From NCBI RefSeq assembly GCF_011745365.1, contig NW_024468916.1:1595630-1659629 (forward strand): 64,000 nt of DNA, written 5' to 3'. Under the pieces are notes generated by a model. The model did no database searches. It was not told the origin of the DNA and was given only the letters and a program-made list of their open reading frames with translations. A program made the position numbers and the translations under genes. This document shows, one piece after another, positions 34,849 to 47,812 of the stretch (the stretch's first letter is position 1; each line of letters starts with the position of its first letter). The DNA comes from Cryphonectria parasitica EP155 (lineage: Eukaryota; Ascomycota; Sordariomycetes; Diaporthales; Cryphonectriaceae).

Positions 34849-35133
34849 CTTCAACGAACTGTCTTGCTGAAGGAGGAGGTTTTGTTGTTGTTATTGCTGC
34901 AGTTGAGGAGCTTCTGGCGCCTCTGTTGCAGCTGTTTGTTGTTGTTGCAAGGGTTCTTCGCCGTTCTCGACGTCCTCGCAGTGTGGTCGAGTGGAGGTTT
35001 TCAGGCCTCTTTCTCGTGGTTTTTGGTGATTTTGACCGTCGCGAGCGCGTACGAGGTCAGAAATCAAAGGTGAGCTCGTAATTCAGGGTCAATTGACGAG
35101 GAATATCGTCAAATTGATGAAAGAAGAGTGTGA

Positions 35134-35145
35134 GGGGTCATAACC
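35134..35145 (-). promoter_or_regulatory. Candidate primer-binding site of the copia element
   Basis: In element orientation the 5' LTR is followed at once by GGTTATGACCCC. Drosophila copia has a similar GGTTATG start because it is primed by an internal fragment of initiator tRNA-Met. The match here covers about 8 bases, so half-tRNA priming is plausible but unproved. Confidence 0.4.
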
Positions 35146-35279
35146 TATGGGAAATGAACTGTATTGGACTGCGCTTAGGGAAGGAAAAGGAAGGAAAAGA
35201 AAGGAAAAACAGCTGGCTATCTGAGGCTATAGAGGTAGGCTGGCGATAGTGGGGCCAGTGACTCACCTGGCCTCGCACA
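35146..35279 (-). repeat. 5' LTR of the copia element
   Basis: 134 bp, identical by eye to the LTR at 29899-30032. It should carry the element's promoter. The permease gene reading from the right on the same strand runs straight into it. Confidence 0.9.
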
Positions 35280-35284
35280 GAAAT
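35280..35284. repeat. Right target-site duplication of the copia element
   Basis: GAAAT directly after the right LTR, matching 29894-29898. Confidence 0.8.
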
Positions 35285-35344
35285 TCAATGCATCTCTAGT
35301 TCTATGTCTAAGCTCTATGTCTATGCTTGCGAAAATTTCATCTC

Positions 35345-37306
35345 TTAAAAAATTCCGCCCTCTGACTCTCCACCAGAGTCCCCTCCAACTTCCTTGTGGA
35401 CAGCCCTGCCTTTGATGTCCGTTCTGAACTGCACTTCTTCATCTTTCAGCTCGGCCTTGAGCGTCTCGTTGGCCCTCCAAATCGGCTTGATGCTGAACAA
35501 GCGGTCCATCTTCTCCAGTGGGATGCCACTGGTCTCAGGGATAAGGAAGAAGGCATAGAAGAAGGCGAAGAAGGATAACGCCGCGAAGAACATGTAAACA
35601 CCGTAGCCCATTGCTGCAAACATTTGTTCGGTAAATCGAGACACGAGAAAGTTGAAGAGCCAGTTGCTGGCTGTGGTAGCCGCCTGGGCCAGGGAGCGGA
35701 AATTGGGATCGAAAAATTCCTAGTTGTTGTGGTGTGATTAGCCACAAAGTCTAATGTTGTTGTGGGAGCCACCGGAGGGGGAGATGAGAAAAGCTTTGAG
35801 GACTCACAGAGTTGAGGACCCAAGGGGTGCCGTTCCACGTGGGTGTGTAGATAGCCGTCCAAAGATAGAAGAAAAAGATGGCAGCAATGCCGCCTCCGTT
35901 CAAGTGGTCACTTGGGTGCTCTGCTGGCTCGACAACGCAAATGTATGCACCGATAATCCACATGCAGATGGAGCCTGTGATGGCACCGATGAGCAGCAGC
36001 TTCCGTCTTCCAAGCTGATCGACGAGGAAGAGCAGCCACAAGATGGTCATGATGGCCTTGACCACACCAAAAATACCAGTCAACAAGCTGACCGTGTTGT
36101 CTTGGACGCCGAGACTCTATAATTCATTACTTTTCGTTAGACATTGCATTGCTGATCATGACGTGATCTTGTCGAACCCGACAGTGCCAAGGGGAATGAA
36201 GCAAGACTGATTATGGACTCACAGAGAAGATTGTGGGTGAGTAGTAATTGATAGCATTAATTCCAGACCCATTCTGCCAGAAGAACAGCATGCAGCCCAA
36301 GAACAGACGCCATTGCATAGTCGGTCGCGCGGCCAGCGCCTTGAAGGGCTGCCAGAAGCCCATACCAACGCTTGCCTTTTGAGACTCGAGAGCATTGTCG
36401 ATGGCAGCAACCTCTTCTGTGATGTATATGTCCGAAGCCTCAAGCTGTCGGATCCAGCAGAGACTCTCCATGGCCTTCCTGCGCTGGTCCTTGAAGAAGA
36501 GCCAGCGTGGCGATTCCCGAATCCACAGCGAGCCGGCGAAGAGCAGGCCCGAGGGGATAAGTTGGATTGCGAATGGGATCACCCATTGCTCATGGCTTGG
36601 CTTCATGTGTGCTTCGACGCCATACTGGGGAAGAATCATATCAGCGACTGATGATGGTTACGAACCCTCTCCTGAGGTCCCACAAAATCCGCACACAGGG
36701 CACGGTCTTTTGGTTGCAAAAAAAAATATAAAAAAAATCGCCTCGCTAAAATCGTTCAACATGACTCACATTAATCCAGAAGCCCAACACACCACCAATC
36801 TGCCATCCCAACTCGTACAGGCCTACAAGACGGCCTCGAATTGCTGGCGGCGCCAACTCAGAGAGATAGATAGGGATAATGTTCGAGGCGACGCCAGTGC
36901 CCAGCCCAGACAGGACACGGCCGGCGTAGAGGATGCCCAGCCCGCGGTCGTGGTTGGCACCACACTGAAGACCAGCTCCCAGTGCAAAGGTGGCCGATGC
37001 AATCGATAGACAGACCTTGCGTCCGAACCAGTGGCTGAGGCCGTACGTGAGAATGGCGCCGAAGAAGGCTCCTGCAATGAAGAGGGAGACGACGTTCTCG
37101 GCGATTAAATCCTTGTTCGACTCGCTCATGGTGTCAAGACCAAACTCGTCCATGAAAGAGGTGAGCGTGAGGGTCGTCCCGATGAAGGCGCTCGTGTAAC
37201 CGATCATGTTGGAGCCGCATGATGCGATGATGGCGAGGACATATACCCGCCAGTTATAGACCGAAGGGGGCGTTGGCCGGTCCTCGACGAGGGTAAGGAG
37301 ACCCAT
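35345..37306 (-). CDS. MFS sugar-porter family permease, quinate-permease-like
   Basis: Four exons on the minus strand: 37306-36770, 36624-36223, 36116-35808 and 35719-35345, all phase 0, giving 540 residues. The start MGLLTLVEDRPTPPSVYNWR closely resembles fungal quinate permeases (QutD/Qa-y). Sugar-porter motifs are present: HWFGRKVC in loop 2-3, GRVLSGLGTGVAS, PIYLSELAP, RESPRWLF with a following acidic helix, and PETSGIPLEKMDRLF after the last helix. Twelve membrane segments are expected, in the plasma membrane. Quinate, shikimate or another polyol/sugar acid is the likely substrate. No other quinate-pathway genes lie nearby. A copia element has inserted just past its stop codon, probably within its 3' UTR or terminator. 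Confidence 0.9.
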
Positions 37307-39497
37307 TGCTGTGGTTCAGGACAGCCAGAGGAGAATGGGTGTGGTTCTGATCGCGAGGGTTTTTTCCCTTCTCTCCTTTTCTTTTTTTGTTCGGTGAAAT
37401 TTGTCGAGGTTCAAAAAGACACAGCTGTCGACAGTGATAGACAATAAGGAGAAGTGGTTTTAAACCCCCCAAGGACGGATTCCCCATAGTCATATCTTGC
37501 TCCCTGGTGGGTCTTGACTTGCGTCAATTCCTGCTTGTTGGGTCCTCCCCACGATCCCACGTCGCCCTCGCCGCAAAACCCCATATTCTGGATCCGGGGC
37601 CAATCCGGGGATCACAGATGAGGTTGCAACTCTGCGAGACACGAGAACTGATGAAATGGAGTTGTTGATGTCGATCTCACGGGGCGGAAATTCTCTCCGG
37701 GGTAGTGTTTTCCCCGGAGGAGCGTTCAGCCGGGACCAGCGAATGGATGGCGGTATATTTGTCACGCGCTGCCTTTTTCAAATCATTACTTGCGAAGACG
37801 ATGCTCATCTTTTCAGTTTCGGCCTCCGCAACGGCCGGCAAAATGCCCACAATTCATGCTGGAGCCATCACAGAGTGCATCATCATGCGGTCATGTCACA
37901 GGTTCTGTTGAAAGGGTCGAGGGGCCCCATTACCATGTGTTTATCCGGTAAGTAGGTGAATAAGTGTATATTTATATATATATATGTATACTTTTAAAGA
38001 TAACTAGCCGATACCCGTGGCAGTCAGTGTTGCAGTCAGTGCCGCTGCGCAAACTGCACTGCATTACTACCTAAGTACTTACTAATGTTGGCCTGGGTGG
38101 AAATGACGGAGGCTATGAAAGAGCCCGAGAACAACAACATCAAGGTAGGCAGGCACCCTGTCTTCGCTTGCTGATCCGAGATTTCTTTATCCACCGTCGA
38201 GCATACGCCCTTGCCTGTGGTGGAACAGCGTTGGTTGGGCTGACGTAGTTTTAGTGCGCAGGAACTCCGTCATCGCCTCCCGGATGAACGCTTAGCCAGA
38301 GCTCAGTGTGGAGTTTATAATATGGCCGACCATCATGCCTTGCAGCAAAACGGGGTAACAGAGAGCTTCTTGATCAGCAAGTGCCGTCTTTGTATTAATA
38401 CAGCGTCGTGTGCGAGGGCAAGTATGCCGCGAGGGAAATGCCGAGGGAGAAACCTCGGGAACGGGATGTCAATGCTTGGCTGTCGTCAACTTAGACAGGG
38501 CTATTCGCAAGGCTGACAGACAATGTGCACATTGACTCCCATTGATCGTGGTCACATTTGCATCATGCATCTGTGCAACACATTCACTATGTGACCTATA
38601 GACTTACACTAGCACAGTTGATAGCCTCGCAGCCCTAGGAAACGAGAACAACTTGTCAGCAAGGGCGTCGAGATGACGGCAGCATTTAAATGCAGACCGT
38701 CAAGCATATGAACGAAAAGCCTAAGAGGCATGTGAATTTTGAAGATTGTAGCTATATTCAATGTAGTACTCTTAACGTGTTACCTTTTGCATGTCCTGAG
38801 ATCTTTAAGAAGTATTTGCTGTTGTTGCATTGTCCAGAGCTGCCAGTGCGATGTCGATACCCGGAAGAGCCGTTTGTGAAAGTACACTTCCAAGTCTCGC
38901 CACGTTTTTCTGTGATTTGATGCTGTAGCAAAACGTGGCAGTGATAACCAGGTTGGATATGCCGAACAGCAGATAGCCCTATGAGATCATGCACCTTTGG
39001 ATAGTGCTCGATAGTCAACAGCGAGAGTGTCTAGGAGATCACATCACATAAATCCAGCACAAACGCCAAGAACAGCAGAAGGAACAGAGGAGGAGGGTAT
39101 GGGAGACTAGATGTTGGTTATTCCAAACTGGTGTCTTGGCCCCTCTTGAGAGACGCCTGCGTACCCAGTCCGTGGCAAAAACAAACGAACCGCAGGTTAT
39201 TCCGCTAACGACGCAGCCTCACATTGCCCAGTTGCTATATTTTCTGCTCTTCCTCTCTTCTATTAGCAGCAAAGAAGAACAAGAAATAAGACAAGAAAGA
39301 CATTCCGCCCCGGGAAGGAGTTTGTAACTGAGTTTTCAATTATTCAATCTGACAAAAACAAAATACTAGTCACAAAGAAGCTGAAGATCACATTCCAAAG
39401 TGCTTCAGCTGACGACAGAAAGTAAAGATGACACCAAGACAAAACCAACGAATCACTCTTTCCAAATTCAACATCTCAAATTCAGATAATGCCCCTC
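37307..39497. other. Intergenic, about 2.2 kb
   Basis: This holds the permease promoter on the left and the 3' end of the secreted-protein gene on the right. A TA-rich run of alternating TATATA lies near 37970-37990. Only short open stretches are found on both strands, none with a known motif. Confidence 0.45.
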
Positions 39498-40136
39498 TTA
39501 AGAAGGTGGTGGCGTCTTCTTCAGCACAACAGCAACAGCAGTATCAGAGCTGACGAGGTCCGTGTTCCACAGAAGCTTATAAACAGTCTGGTCTTCAGTG
39601 ACCGGCTCGGCATACCAGCTGGAGTCCAGATCACCCTTAGAGTTCTCCCAGACGAGCATGGTGCCCAAGAGACCGAAGCCGGTCGTGGTGTGCTCGTCAG
39701 TGCTGCTGTCGTTGGTAAAGCCAACCTCGGAGAAGGCGCCGCTGACGGTGTTGATGTAAAGCAACGACGAGCCGACATCGGGATCGGCACTGTTGGTCTT
39801 GTTTACGACCGTCTTGATGCTCTTGTCCGATAAAGTGACTATGAGAGGATTGAGAGAGTCAGTGATATGGATTTGTAGCCGCAGAAGGCAAGCGACAAGA
39901 CTACATGGGATAGACTCACGGGTCACATTGGCAGAGTTGGTGACATTGGACGGATGAAATTTGCCGAGATATGCCACGCCATCGCCATACCACAAGGGTA
40001 GGCCATTGACGCCGGTGCCGTACGCGAAGTAGGGCGCAGCCGCATCGGATGAGGCGCGGGCAGTATTGATGGCGGGGCTCGCAGTGGTGAGTGCGGCGCC
40101 GAGCACCAGCATCGTCAGATACTTGAAGGAGATCAT
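39498..40136 (-). CDS. Small secreted protein of unknown function
   Basis: Two exons on the minus strand, 40136-39920 and 39838-39498, give 185 residues. The N-terminus MISFKYLTMLVLGAALTTAS is a clear signal peptide. The mature part has several N-glycosylation sites (NVT, NDS) and alternates hydrophobic and polar residues as in beta-sandwich proteins; it has no cysteine pairs. The 81-bp intron (GTGAGT..TAG) is a multiple of three and contains no stop in frame, so its retention would add 27 residues and replace one codon. I prefer splicing because the donor is strong and the inserted stretch looks unlike the rest. No family is recognised; it may be a cell-wall or effector-like secreted protein. 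Confidence 0.65.
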   Translation of the reverse strand: MISFKYLTMLVLGAALTTASPAINTARASSDAAAPYFAYGTGVNGLPLWYGDGVAYLGKFHPSNVTNSANVTRESIPCSLVACLLRLQIHITDSLNPLIVTLSDKSIKTVVNKTNSADPDVGSSLLYINTVSGAFSEVGFTNDSSTDEHTTTGFGLLGTMLVWENSKGDLDSSWYAEPVTEDQTVYKLLWNTDLVSSDTAVAVVLKKTPPPS

Positions 40137-42661
<2,525 letters not shown>

Positions 42662-44673
42662 ATGGCTTTCAGACTCTTGACAGCCGTGGCGGTTTGCGCT
42701 TCCATGGTTACTGCGAGCCCCCAACCTATCTCGTTCCCTCGCCAGAACTTGGCTCCCTCCCCAAGGGCATCCAGCGCATCTCCTTGTGCTGGAAATACTG
42801 CAGACGACCGCTCTGTTTGGTGTGACTATAGCATTGACACAAACGTAAGAAGGATAATTTTCTGTCACAAAAGCTTTACAAATTGCTGTTTAATAATTAC
42901 CTGCTTATTGACATCGACCTTGCTTTCTAGTACTACGATGTCGTGCCGGACACTGGTGTGACTCGCGAATACTGGTTCGAGCTACAGAATATCACCGCAT
43001 CCCCAGACGGCGTCGCCCGCGATATTCTGACAGTGAATGGCTCTCTCCCTGGCCCGACGATCGAGGCTGACTGGGGCGATGAGGTGATCGTTCACGTCAC
43101 CAACAGCCTCAGTACGAACGGGACGACCATCCACTTCCACGGCATTCGACAGAACTACACCAACCCTTCTGATGGCGTCTCCTCCATTACCCAGTGCCCC
43201 ACTGCTCCAGGCGACACCGTCACGTACAAGTGGCGGGCGACACAATATGGCAGCAGCTGGTACCACTCGCACTTTGCCCTTCAGGCCTACGAAGGCGTCT
43301 TTGGCGGCATTCTCATCCATGGCCCGGCCACTGCCAACTACGACTACGACCTCGGCAACCTGTTCATGCTCGACTGGTCGCACCAGACGATTGACCAGCT
43401 TGCCAACTATGGTAATACCGTAGGCCCGCCGACCATGGACAACGGTCTCATCAACGGCACCAATACCTACACGAGTGACAACACCACGGTCGGATCCCGC
43501 TGGGAGACGACTTTTGAAGCGGGCTCCTCATACCTCCTTCGCCTTGTCAATGTTGCGGTTGACACCATGTTTGACTTCTCCATCGACAACCACACTCTCG
43601 AGGTGATTGCCATAGACTTTGTCCCCATTGTCCCCTACACGACTACAAGCTTGGCCATCGGCATGGCTCAACGCTACGATGTGATTGTTAAGGCCGACCA
43701 AGCCGACGTCGCGAGTGATTTTTGGCTGCGGGCGTACCCAGATGCATTCTGCAGTGACAACGCGAACCCTGACAACATCAAGGGTATAATCCACTACGGC
43801 AGTATGTCCTGACAAACCTTCACTTCTACTGATTCCATATTCACAAGTGGGACCCATTGTCAACTGACGACCAAACAGGCAGTGCCAGCACACCCACGAC
43901 GACGGGTTACGCGATCGATTCCAACGACTGCGAGGACGAGCCACTGGAGAGCCTCGTGCCCTACCTCTCCCTCGACGCCGCGACGAGCTACGAAGTCTCC
44001 GAGCAACTCAACACTTCCGTCACAACCACCACAGCCGGCTGGATCAGGTGGGCGATCGGGGCTGACTCATTCCAGGTCTACTGGGACGATCCCACGATCC
44101 TGCAGATCTTTGACAACGTGACGGACTTCTCCAACACCTCCGTGGCCATCGACATCCCGACCCCAGACCAGTGGACCTACCTGCTCGTCGAAAACACCAA
44201 CGCCGTGACGCACCCTCTCCACCTTCACGGCCATGACTTTTATATCCTCGGCTCCGGTGACAGTGCCTACACCGACAACGTCACCATGAACCACTCCAAT
44301 CCTCCTCGTCGTGATGTCGCCATGCTTCCTGCCGACGGCTGGCTCGCCATTGCGTTTCCCGCCGACAACCCAGGTATCTGGCTCACACACTGTACGGTTT
44401 TTTTTATTTTTTTTTTGCAATCCTCTACCCTACCTTCACTCATGTTCTCTGTATGAGCTTCGATTCAAAAGAAGAAGAAGAAAAACTGACCGTCCACTAC
44501 TAGGTCACATTGCGTGGCACACAGACCAAGGCTTTGCCCTGCAGTGGATCGAGCGGAGGGACGAGATCAAGGCTCTGTATGATGAGACCGATGTTCGCGA
44601 AGCCTGCGCCGCTTGGGATGCCTGGGACAAGGTATCAGGCGAATTGGAGGATGACGATGATGATGGAATCTAG
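42662..44673 (+). CDS. Secreted laccase (multicopper oxidase)
   Basis: Four exons: 42662-42844, 42931-43801, 43879-44391 and 44504-44673, giving 578 residues. A signal peptide is present (MAFRLLTAVAVCASMVTAS). All four copper motifs are intact: HFHG (about residue 130), WYHSH (about 171), HPLHLHGHDF, and HCHIAWH, the last being rebuilt across the third intron, where one base of the Cys codon lies in exon 3. It oxidises phenols with O2 outside the cell, with roles in lignin-derived phenol turnover, pigment formation or detoxification. Several N-glycosylation sites occur. The C-terminus is DDDDDGI rather than the DSGL-type plug of many ascomycete laccases. The donor of intron 3 is followed by a long T run. 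Confidence 0.93.
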
Positions 44674-45636
44674 TGGTATAGCATGATGAGTATGAGAGCC
44701 TAGCTTATTGGCAAGAGGCTTTATGACACGAACATTTTCTTCTTCTTTTGTTTTATACTAGGATAATAATATAAACTTGTTGAGTGTTTTGTCAGCTACA
44801 TGTATTGCAGTAAAAGCCCCATAAGTGAAGGTAAAAGTTTCGAAACAATTTCCAACAAAAAGAAAGGGGAAAGAGAACGGGACGAAAAGTGCACGGTCTC
44901 GAGGTGGTTCATTGAGGACCAGGGCAGCTGTGGGGAATTTGGCCTCACTTGATCACTGTAATATTTGTTTCCTCAATAGAAAAGTTAAATACAATGTTAC
45001 TACTTGTCTCATACCTCTGAGTTTGCCTAGTTACCACTAGCAACAATTATGCTAGGCCAGGTGCTTGATCAAGGTTTCATACAAACCATGAGTCTCACAA
45101 TTCCTAACAATATTGAGAAATCACTGCAGCAGATCTTATGATACATTTATTGGGCATTCACTCGCTAATCTCACGCTCATCTGCACTTGCACTTAATTAC
45201 GGCACACCCTATACTTGAAAATGGAACTTGACCTTACACCAATCTACTTAAGAAAGAGGAGGATAATTTCTCGCTTTTGAGCATACCAAGTCTTGAGATG
45301 CAGCCCGTTCAAATGTTGGCATGTGCAACATTTGATATTTCTCTTTTCTACAGAAGATATTGATCACTGTAAAACGTTCATCGGTCTTCAAAAGCATCAT
45401 GTCGCGGACCTGAATGAATAACCGGGCCCACAACTGACAGTATCAAACCCCGCATGTACGCTTATACATAACAGCACGTTATTTTTCCACTTCGGGATGC
45501 TTTCTAGCGAGTCCTGGAGCTATTGTGCTTATTCACTTGACTGCTGGATCTTCCCAACGTCCAGTTTATGTATACGTGCTTATTACCAAAAGTGAACGTT
45601 CATTGGAAGAAAAGCATATAACCTTTCTTCCAAATC
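44674..45636. other. Intergenic between laccase and DenD-like gene
   Basis: About 960 bp, AT-rich, with no gene supported on either strand. Confidence 0.45.
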
Positions 45637-46617
45637 ATGGCTTCACAAAAACAGACAATCCTCATCACAGGCGCCGCCGGCTTCCTCGGTCAACGGCTGA
45701 CGGCCGCCCTTGTACAGAAGCACCCAGAGTACCGTCTCGTCATCACCGATGTCATAACCCCCTCCGTCCCCGCAGGCCTGGCACACACAGACAACATCGT
45801 CACCATCCAAGCCGACCTCAGCGACCCAGCCTCCCTAGCGGGCCTCCTCGCCCAGGCCCAGCCGCTGGCGGCCGTCTTCGTGTTCCACGGCATCATGTCC
45901 TCCGGCTCCGAGGCCGACCCGGACCTCAGCCTGCGCGTCAACCTGGACGCGACGCGCGCCCTGCTCCTGAAGCTGGTCGAGACCAACAAGGGCGTGCGCG
46001 TGCTCTACGCCTCGAGCCAGGCCGTGTACGGCGCCCCCTTCCCAGACGTCATCACAGACGCGGTGACGCCCACGCCGGCGGGCGTGTACGGGACGCACAA
46101 GCTCATGACCGAGCTCCTCATCAACGACCTGCACCGCCGCGGGCAGATCGACGCCTTCTCGATGCGCTTCCCCACGGTGTCGGTCCGGGCGGGGAAACCA
46201 ACGCAGGCCGCCAGCTCGTTCCTGTCCGGCATCGTCCGAGAGCCCATGAACGGCCAGGAGTGCGTCGTGCCGATCCAGGACAGGCGTTACCGCGCGGTCC
46301 TGTCCGGGCCCGGCACGCTGGTCGCGAACCTGCTGGCGGTCCTGAAGCTCCCGAGCGAGGCGCTGCCGCAGCATGTGCGGTGGATCAATTTCCCTGGCAT
46401 CTCGGTCACGGTGCAGGAGCTGCTGGACGCGCTGGCCAGGGTGGGCGGGGAGGACAAGCTGCAGTTTGTGCGCGAGGAGACGGATCCGGTCATGGAGAGG
46501 ATCCTCAGGAGCTGGCCGCTTAGGGTCGACGACACGACGGCTATGAATCTGGGTCTGCAGCGTGATGAGAGCGCCGAGAGCCTTGTGAGAGAATACGTGG
46601 CCTCCATGGGCAAGTGA
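45637..46617 (+). CDS. NAD-dependent epimerase/dehydratase-type SDR, DenD-like
   Basis: Single exon of 326 residues. It is an extended short-chain dehydrogenase: nucleotide-binding GAAGFLGQRL (GxxGxxG) at residues 12-21, an acidic residue at the end of the second strand (ITDV) indicating NAD, YASSQAVYG holding the catalytic Ser, and YGTHK supplying the Tyr-x-x-x-Lys pair. The FHGIMSSGSEADPDLSLRVN stretch and overall pattern look like D-erythronate dehydrogenase (DenD), which oxidises four-carbon sugar acids. The exact substrate is an inference; it could also be a nucleotide-sugar epimerase-like enzyme. The coding sequence is strikingly GC-rich compared with its flanks. It converges on the CE5 gene with about 150 bp between stop codons. 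Confidence 0.87.
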   Translation: MASQKQTILITGAAGFLGQRLTAALVQKHPEYRLVITDVITPSVPAGLAHTDNIVTIQADLSDPASLAGLLAQAQPLAAVFVFHGIMSSGSEADPDLSLRVNLDATRALLLKLVETNKGVRVLYASSQAVYGAPFPDVITDAVTPTPAGVYGTHKLMTELLINDLHRRGQIDAFSMRFPTVSVRAGKPTQAASSFLSGIVREPMNGQECVVPIQDRRYRAVLSGPGTLVANLLAVLKLPSEALPQHVRWINFPGISVTVQELLDALARVGGEDKLQFVREETDPVMERILRSWPLRVDDTTAMNLGLQRDESAESLVREYVASMGK

Positions 46618-46765
46618 CTGGGGACTAAAACGTGAAGGGGGAAAAAAAAAATAATTGAAAGTTTTGTGTGTACAGTCTGCCTAAGTGATTTTGTATATAC
46701 ATGAAATGCAATCTGCTCCTTTCACACAGCCTTGGACAAGCAGCTTAACAGTCCGGCCTGAGTTA

Positions 46766-47812
46766 TTACAAGCATTGAGAATAATAAGAGTTCGAGACCT
46801 CGCAGGCCCCAGAAGAACAGCAGGTCGCGCCCGTCCAGCCTATGCCACCGCACTGACCATACAGCGCAGAACAGCCAGTAACTGGCGTTGTCGAGGCAGT
46901 GGCAGGGGCAGTGGTAGTCACGGTACCTGACCCGAGCTTGCTCTCCACGAAGGCGAGGGCCGCGGCGCCGTACTCAGCGCCGTAGCCTTCATGGGTGGAA
47001 AGATCGTCTCCATTGCAGCAGTAGGGGTCAGTTGCGTCGCAGTAGCTCTGGATCTTGGCAGCTCCTGCGCACACGAAGCTTGAGGAGCGAGCATCAAACT
47101 GGGAACCAGGGTTAGTATAATCACTTATACGGCATCAAAGACAAATGAGAAAGAGAAAAGAAGGAGGAGGGAAGGAGGGAACGCACGCCACCGGCTGTAC
47201 AGCTTCCCACATCATAAGAGAGCCCGTAGACGTATTCAGGATCCCCCTGGAGGATGACAGCCTTGATCTGGGCAAGAGCGGCGGTAGAGATGGGGATGGC
47301 GGTGGACGTCAGCCCTTGGTTAGGATCGCCGCCACCACAGAAGGCATTGTCGAAGATCTCAGCACCCTATATTTAACAGCCCACGGGCTTTGTCAATACA
47401 ACAATCATACATCACTCTCTGCATTTCATTTTCTTCATAAGTTGCGCACCTGTGAGTACCCTACGAGAACGAGCTCTGCACTGGGGCATGCCTCGTTGTA
47501 GGCATTGACAGCAGCCGCAGCCGCGGCGGTGCCCTCGATGAGCGACTCAGAGTAACTGACATCGCCGCAGGACGCCTGTCCACCACAGGCCGGGTAGACG
47601 ATGGCCTCAGCAGTGGACCCGGGATAAGCATTGAGGATCTCGTCCACTACAGTGATCGAGGAGCCGTACCCAGCACTGGCGGTCGTCTCACGGGCACCAA
47701 AGATGTGGATGCTGGAACAAGTCACGCGCTTCTCGGGATCTATGGGAGAGGCATTGCTGAGCAGGCTGTAGTAGGTGGAGAGAAGCAGGAGAGCTGTCTG
47801 TTTTGGCGTCAT
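46766..47812 (-). CDS. CE5 acetylxylan esterase/cutinase-like enzyme with C-terminal CBM1
   Basis: Three exons on the minus strand: 47812-47450, 47366-47187 and 47098-46766, all phase 0, giving 291 residues. A signal peptide ([18 protein letters not shown]) is followed by the CE5 alpha/beta-hydrolase domain: [18 protein letters not shown], the nucleophile motif GYSQG (built across intron 1), the Asp in YCDATDPYC and the His in STHEGYG. A Thr/Ala-rich linker leads to a fungal cellulose-binding domain CBM1 ([15 protein letters not shown] to the end, with conserved Cys and aromatic residues). It should remove acetyl groups from xylan on plant cell walls outside the cell; cutinase activity cannot be excluded from sequence, but the CBM1 and GARETTAS pattern favour acetylxylan esterase. 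Confidence 0.92.

Larger units (their letters stand above)
29899..35279 (-). mobile_element. Ty1/copia LTR retrotransposon, complete length, coding frame interrupted
   Basis: The element is 5.4 kb and lies on the minus strand, so its 5' LTR is the right one. Two 134-bp LTRs (29899-30032 and 35146-35279) read identical by eye, and GAAAT duplications flank the element. The internal part encodes, in one frame, Gag, protease, integrase, reverse transcriptase and RNase H in the copia order. Identical LTRs indicate a recent insertion. Five in-frame stops, all TAG, interrupt the polyprotein, so this copy is probably not autonomous unless they are suppressed or edited. It sits about 60 bp beyond the stop codon of the permease gene at 35345, on the same strand. 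Confidence 0.93.

Noticed and set aside
29899..35279. Strong RIP of the copia element
   Set aside because: Only as a full explanation: the identical LTRs and lack of TAA stops do not look like heavy RIP, though light or earlier RIP remains possible.
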